Positions 62,198 to 64,000 of a stretch of DNA of 64,000 nt are shown one piece after another. The position numbers and the translations under genes are program-made. Location of the stretch: the NCBI GenBank assembly GCA_036873135.1, contig JAPTYO010000011.1, forward strand, positions 4,386,298 to 4,450,297. Direction: 5' to 3'. Source of the DNA: Clarkia xantiana subsp. parviflora (Eukaryota; Streptophyta; Magnoliopsida; Myrtales; Onagraceae). The first letter of the stretch is position 1. Every line of letters begins with the position of its first letter. The notes beneath the pieces were generated by a model. That model was not told where the DNA came from. It saw only the letters and a program-made list of their open reading frames with translations, and did not search any database.

Positions 62198-63951
62198 CTA
62201 GACATTGAGATATGTTTTTATCATAGTTGCACCGGTCGGGTCCGACATTAGATGTCTGATAAGCTGCATCCTCAGTTCGTTGGGCGATATAAGGAACATG
62301 TAGAATGCAAAGATTACGAGGTCGCCTGAAGATAGAGTCGACCCTAGAAATCCCCACCACATCCTGCAATTACAATGTTCAACATCTCTTAAGCCATTAC
62401 ATACAGTTCGATTTTTTTTTAAACAGGTTCATAAGTTTCTAGAAACTGTAATACCATCTGGGTAAGCAGAAGAAAGTGCGGAAGAAAGTCCGGGTCCCTG
62501 TTATATCGAGCTCCAAGATCAGGGCTAAACCAAACAGAAAGAACGCTCTCTGTCGTTTGCGTTCTTGAGGCCAAAGAGTATTCCAAGCTGCATAAAAATG
62601 TAACTTTTACGTAAAAAAAATGCAATATCGACATGAAAAATCCAACTTTTGCGTCAAAAATGGGGCATTAACATAAAACTACTAACTTTTAAGTAAATAT
62701 TGTGGTAAAAAAAAAACAAGTTTTTATGGGACATGAACATTGCAAGTACCTTGCAAAGAGATGTTTGGTGTAGTTTCACCCAGTAACTTGCCCTTGTTAT
62801 CAAGACTCGATCTCAAAATTTTTGCAATTGCAGAGGCGTACTTAGGAGCTTCTGACAGAGACCTAACCACTGAGTAGCCTGTTCGATAGATTGTGGTTTA
62901 GTCGATAGAATAAATATAAAAAAAAAAAAAAATTAGACCAAGACCATCTATGGCAATTTTACCTGTTGCTGGATGGACCATACTAGCAGCAGCACCGAAA
63001 GCAAGATTCTTTTGTTCGGTATTTGGCAGCGATCCACCCACTGGTATATAGGACCATTCCTTCATAGGATCATGACATTTTATAAGCTTCAGCTAGAACA
63101 ATTACCAGAAGAAGAAAAAAACAATTTTTTTTCCATAAAGATTGATAGAACAGATAAATACCTCTTCAAGAAGTTTTGTAATTCGTATACCCATTGTTTG
63201 CAACCTCAGCATTAGCTTTCTCTTCAACAGATCAAATGGCATAGCATCTTTTGAAGCAAGACAAGTTTCCTACATGTTTTTGGAGCATCATGACAAGAAC
63301 AGCATGCGGGTTTAATGAAGAAATGCTGATTACTCGAGCGTACCTCAAAGAAAATCCGATTTGATGACATTGGCATTGCGTACAGAAAAGTCGGGTAAGC
63401 TGCTTCTGGAGAAGAAATCTCATTTGGAATGTAATCTCTGTAGTCCATGAAAACCATGAGGCTCGGATCGTATGGACTAGTTTCAACCTGTAACAATTTA
63501 CAGCATAAACCCGACTCGAAACTGATCATGAACTATTTTTAACCCAACAAAAAAAAAATTAAAAAGAAAAATATGATTCATATTCGTACCTCAACTTCTA
63601 CTCCATAAGCTGTTTGCACAGACACCCTAGGACCACCTACCTCGTACTGCAGCAGCCTTCCTGATGCTGCTCCAGATGCAACAGTAGCAAGCCTGTAATG
63701 CTATGCCAAATGAAATTCAGCAGATGAAATCATCTACAAATGTAGGACAGTAAAAAGAACAAATTTTTAAGGTATAAAGAACAATCTTGATTCTTGACAC
63801 TAAAAAGAACAGTTTTAAGGTAAAAAGAACAATCTTTTACCTGCAGGAAACTATGACATTATGCTCACAGGAGACGAGACGATTGCCATTGGTGCCTTCG
63901 ACAATACTTTCCACCTTTGAGTTAAGATATGAAACACCTGACTTGACACAC
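62198..63951 (-). CDS. LCYE: Lycopene epsilon-cyclase, C-terminal eight exons (5' part beyond window)
   Basis: Plastid membrane-associated flavoprotein that puts an epsilon ring on lycopene, the branch leading to alpha-carotene and lutein. Exons: 63841-63951, 63590-63692, 63344-63487, 63162-63269, 62963-63059, 62750-62878, 62455-62587, 62198-62363; GT-AG borders in phase. The gene starts beyond the right edge, so the transit peptide and the dinucleotide-binding motif are not in view. Visible landmarks: GVSYLNSKVESIVE, ASGAASGRLLQYEVGGPRVS, VQTAYGVEVEVE, MVFMDYRDY, PTFLYAMPMS, FFEETCLASKDAMPF, IPVGGSLPNT, AFGAAASMVHPATGYS, AFFLFGLALILELD, WMWWGFLGSTLSSGDL and DPTGATMIKTYLNV at the end. The FFRTFF, LPRWMWWGF and GATMIKTYL wording marks epsilon rather than beta cyclase. 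No disruption seen. Confidence 0.93.
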
Positions 63952-64000
63952 CTAGAGAAAATGAATCATCACAGATTATGAATTCATAGAGCAAATACTA

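Overview
The window is nuclear DNA of a flowering plant, most likely a eudicot. The genes have short exons and AT-rich introns with GT-AG borders. They belong to plant-specific families (GLR channel, PPR proteins, ACC oxidase, plant CoA carrier, lycopene epsilon-cyclase). The space between and inside them is filled with plant transposons. Nothing bacterial or organellar was seen. I cannot name the species.

Genes from left to right: the 3' seven exons of a glutamate receptor-like channel (356-9441, +); an intronless E-type PPR protein (14228-15964, -); an intronless nucleotide pyrophosphatase/phosphodiesterase (31387-32844, +); a four-exon ACC oxidase, the ethylene-forming enzyme (34776-38596, +); a two-exon 101-residue mitochondrial respiratory-type small protein (39809-40950, -), divergent from a short PPR-DYW RNA-editing protein (41723-43120, +); a seven-exon mitochondrial CoA-carrier-like protein (43392-46226, -); an eight-exon glycerophosphocholine acyltransferase-type membrane protein (50522-54026, -); and the last eight exons of lycopene epsilon-cyclase (62198-63951, -), cut by the window end. 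They have unrelated roles and form no cluster.

The dominant object is an 11.87-kb Ty3/gypsy element of the Tat type (17765-29634, minus orientation). It has 761-bp LTRs that differ at about 5 sites, a 5-bp target duplication, and a gag-pol frame broken by one in-frame stop in integrase. It carries an archaeal-type second RNase H and an array of 35-bp and 64-bp tandem repeats. It also carries an extra gene on the opposite strand (19244-21972) with its own TATA box, introns, nuclear localisation signal and coiled coil.

Other mobile DNA: a 4.1-kb degenerate Copia element with 184-bp LTRs (54825-58908); a Copia 3' fragment in a GLR intron; a TRIM (11115-11413); two hAT-type MITEs with 8-bp duplications; a PIF/Harbinger-type MITE; and two SINE-like insertions. 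There are also at least nine copies of a Mutator-like foldback family. Eight share GGGTTAATAACC-like ends; the ninth (1871-2425) is related mainly by its GGTTAAA end and 9-bp duplication. Perfect 9-bp duplications are visible for three copies. Several copies carry GC-rich minisatellite cores, and one forms a kilobase-scale hairpin. Transposons occupy introns of both GLR and ACC oxidase without obvious damage to the exons.
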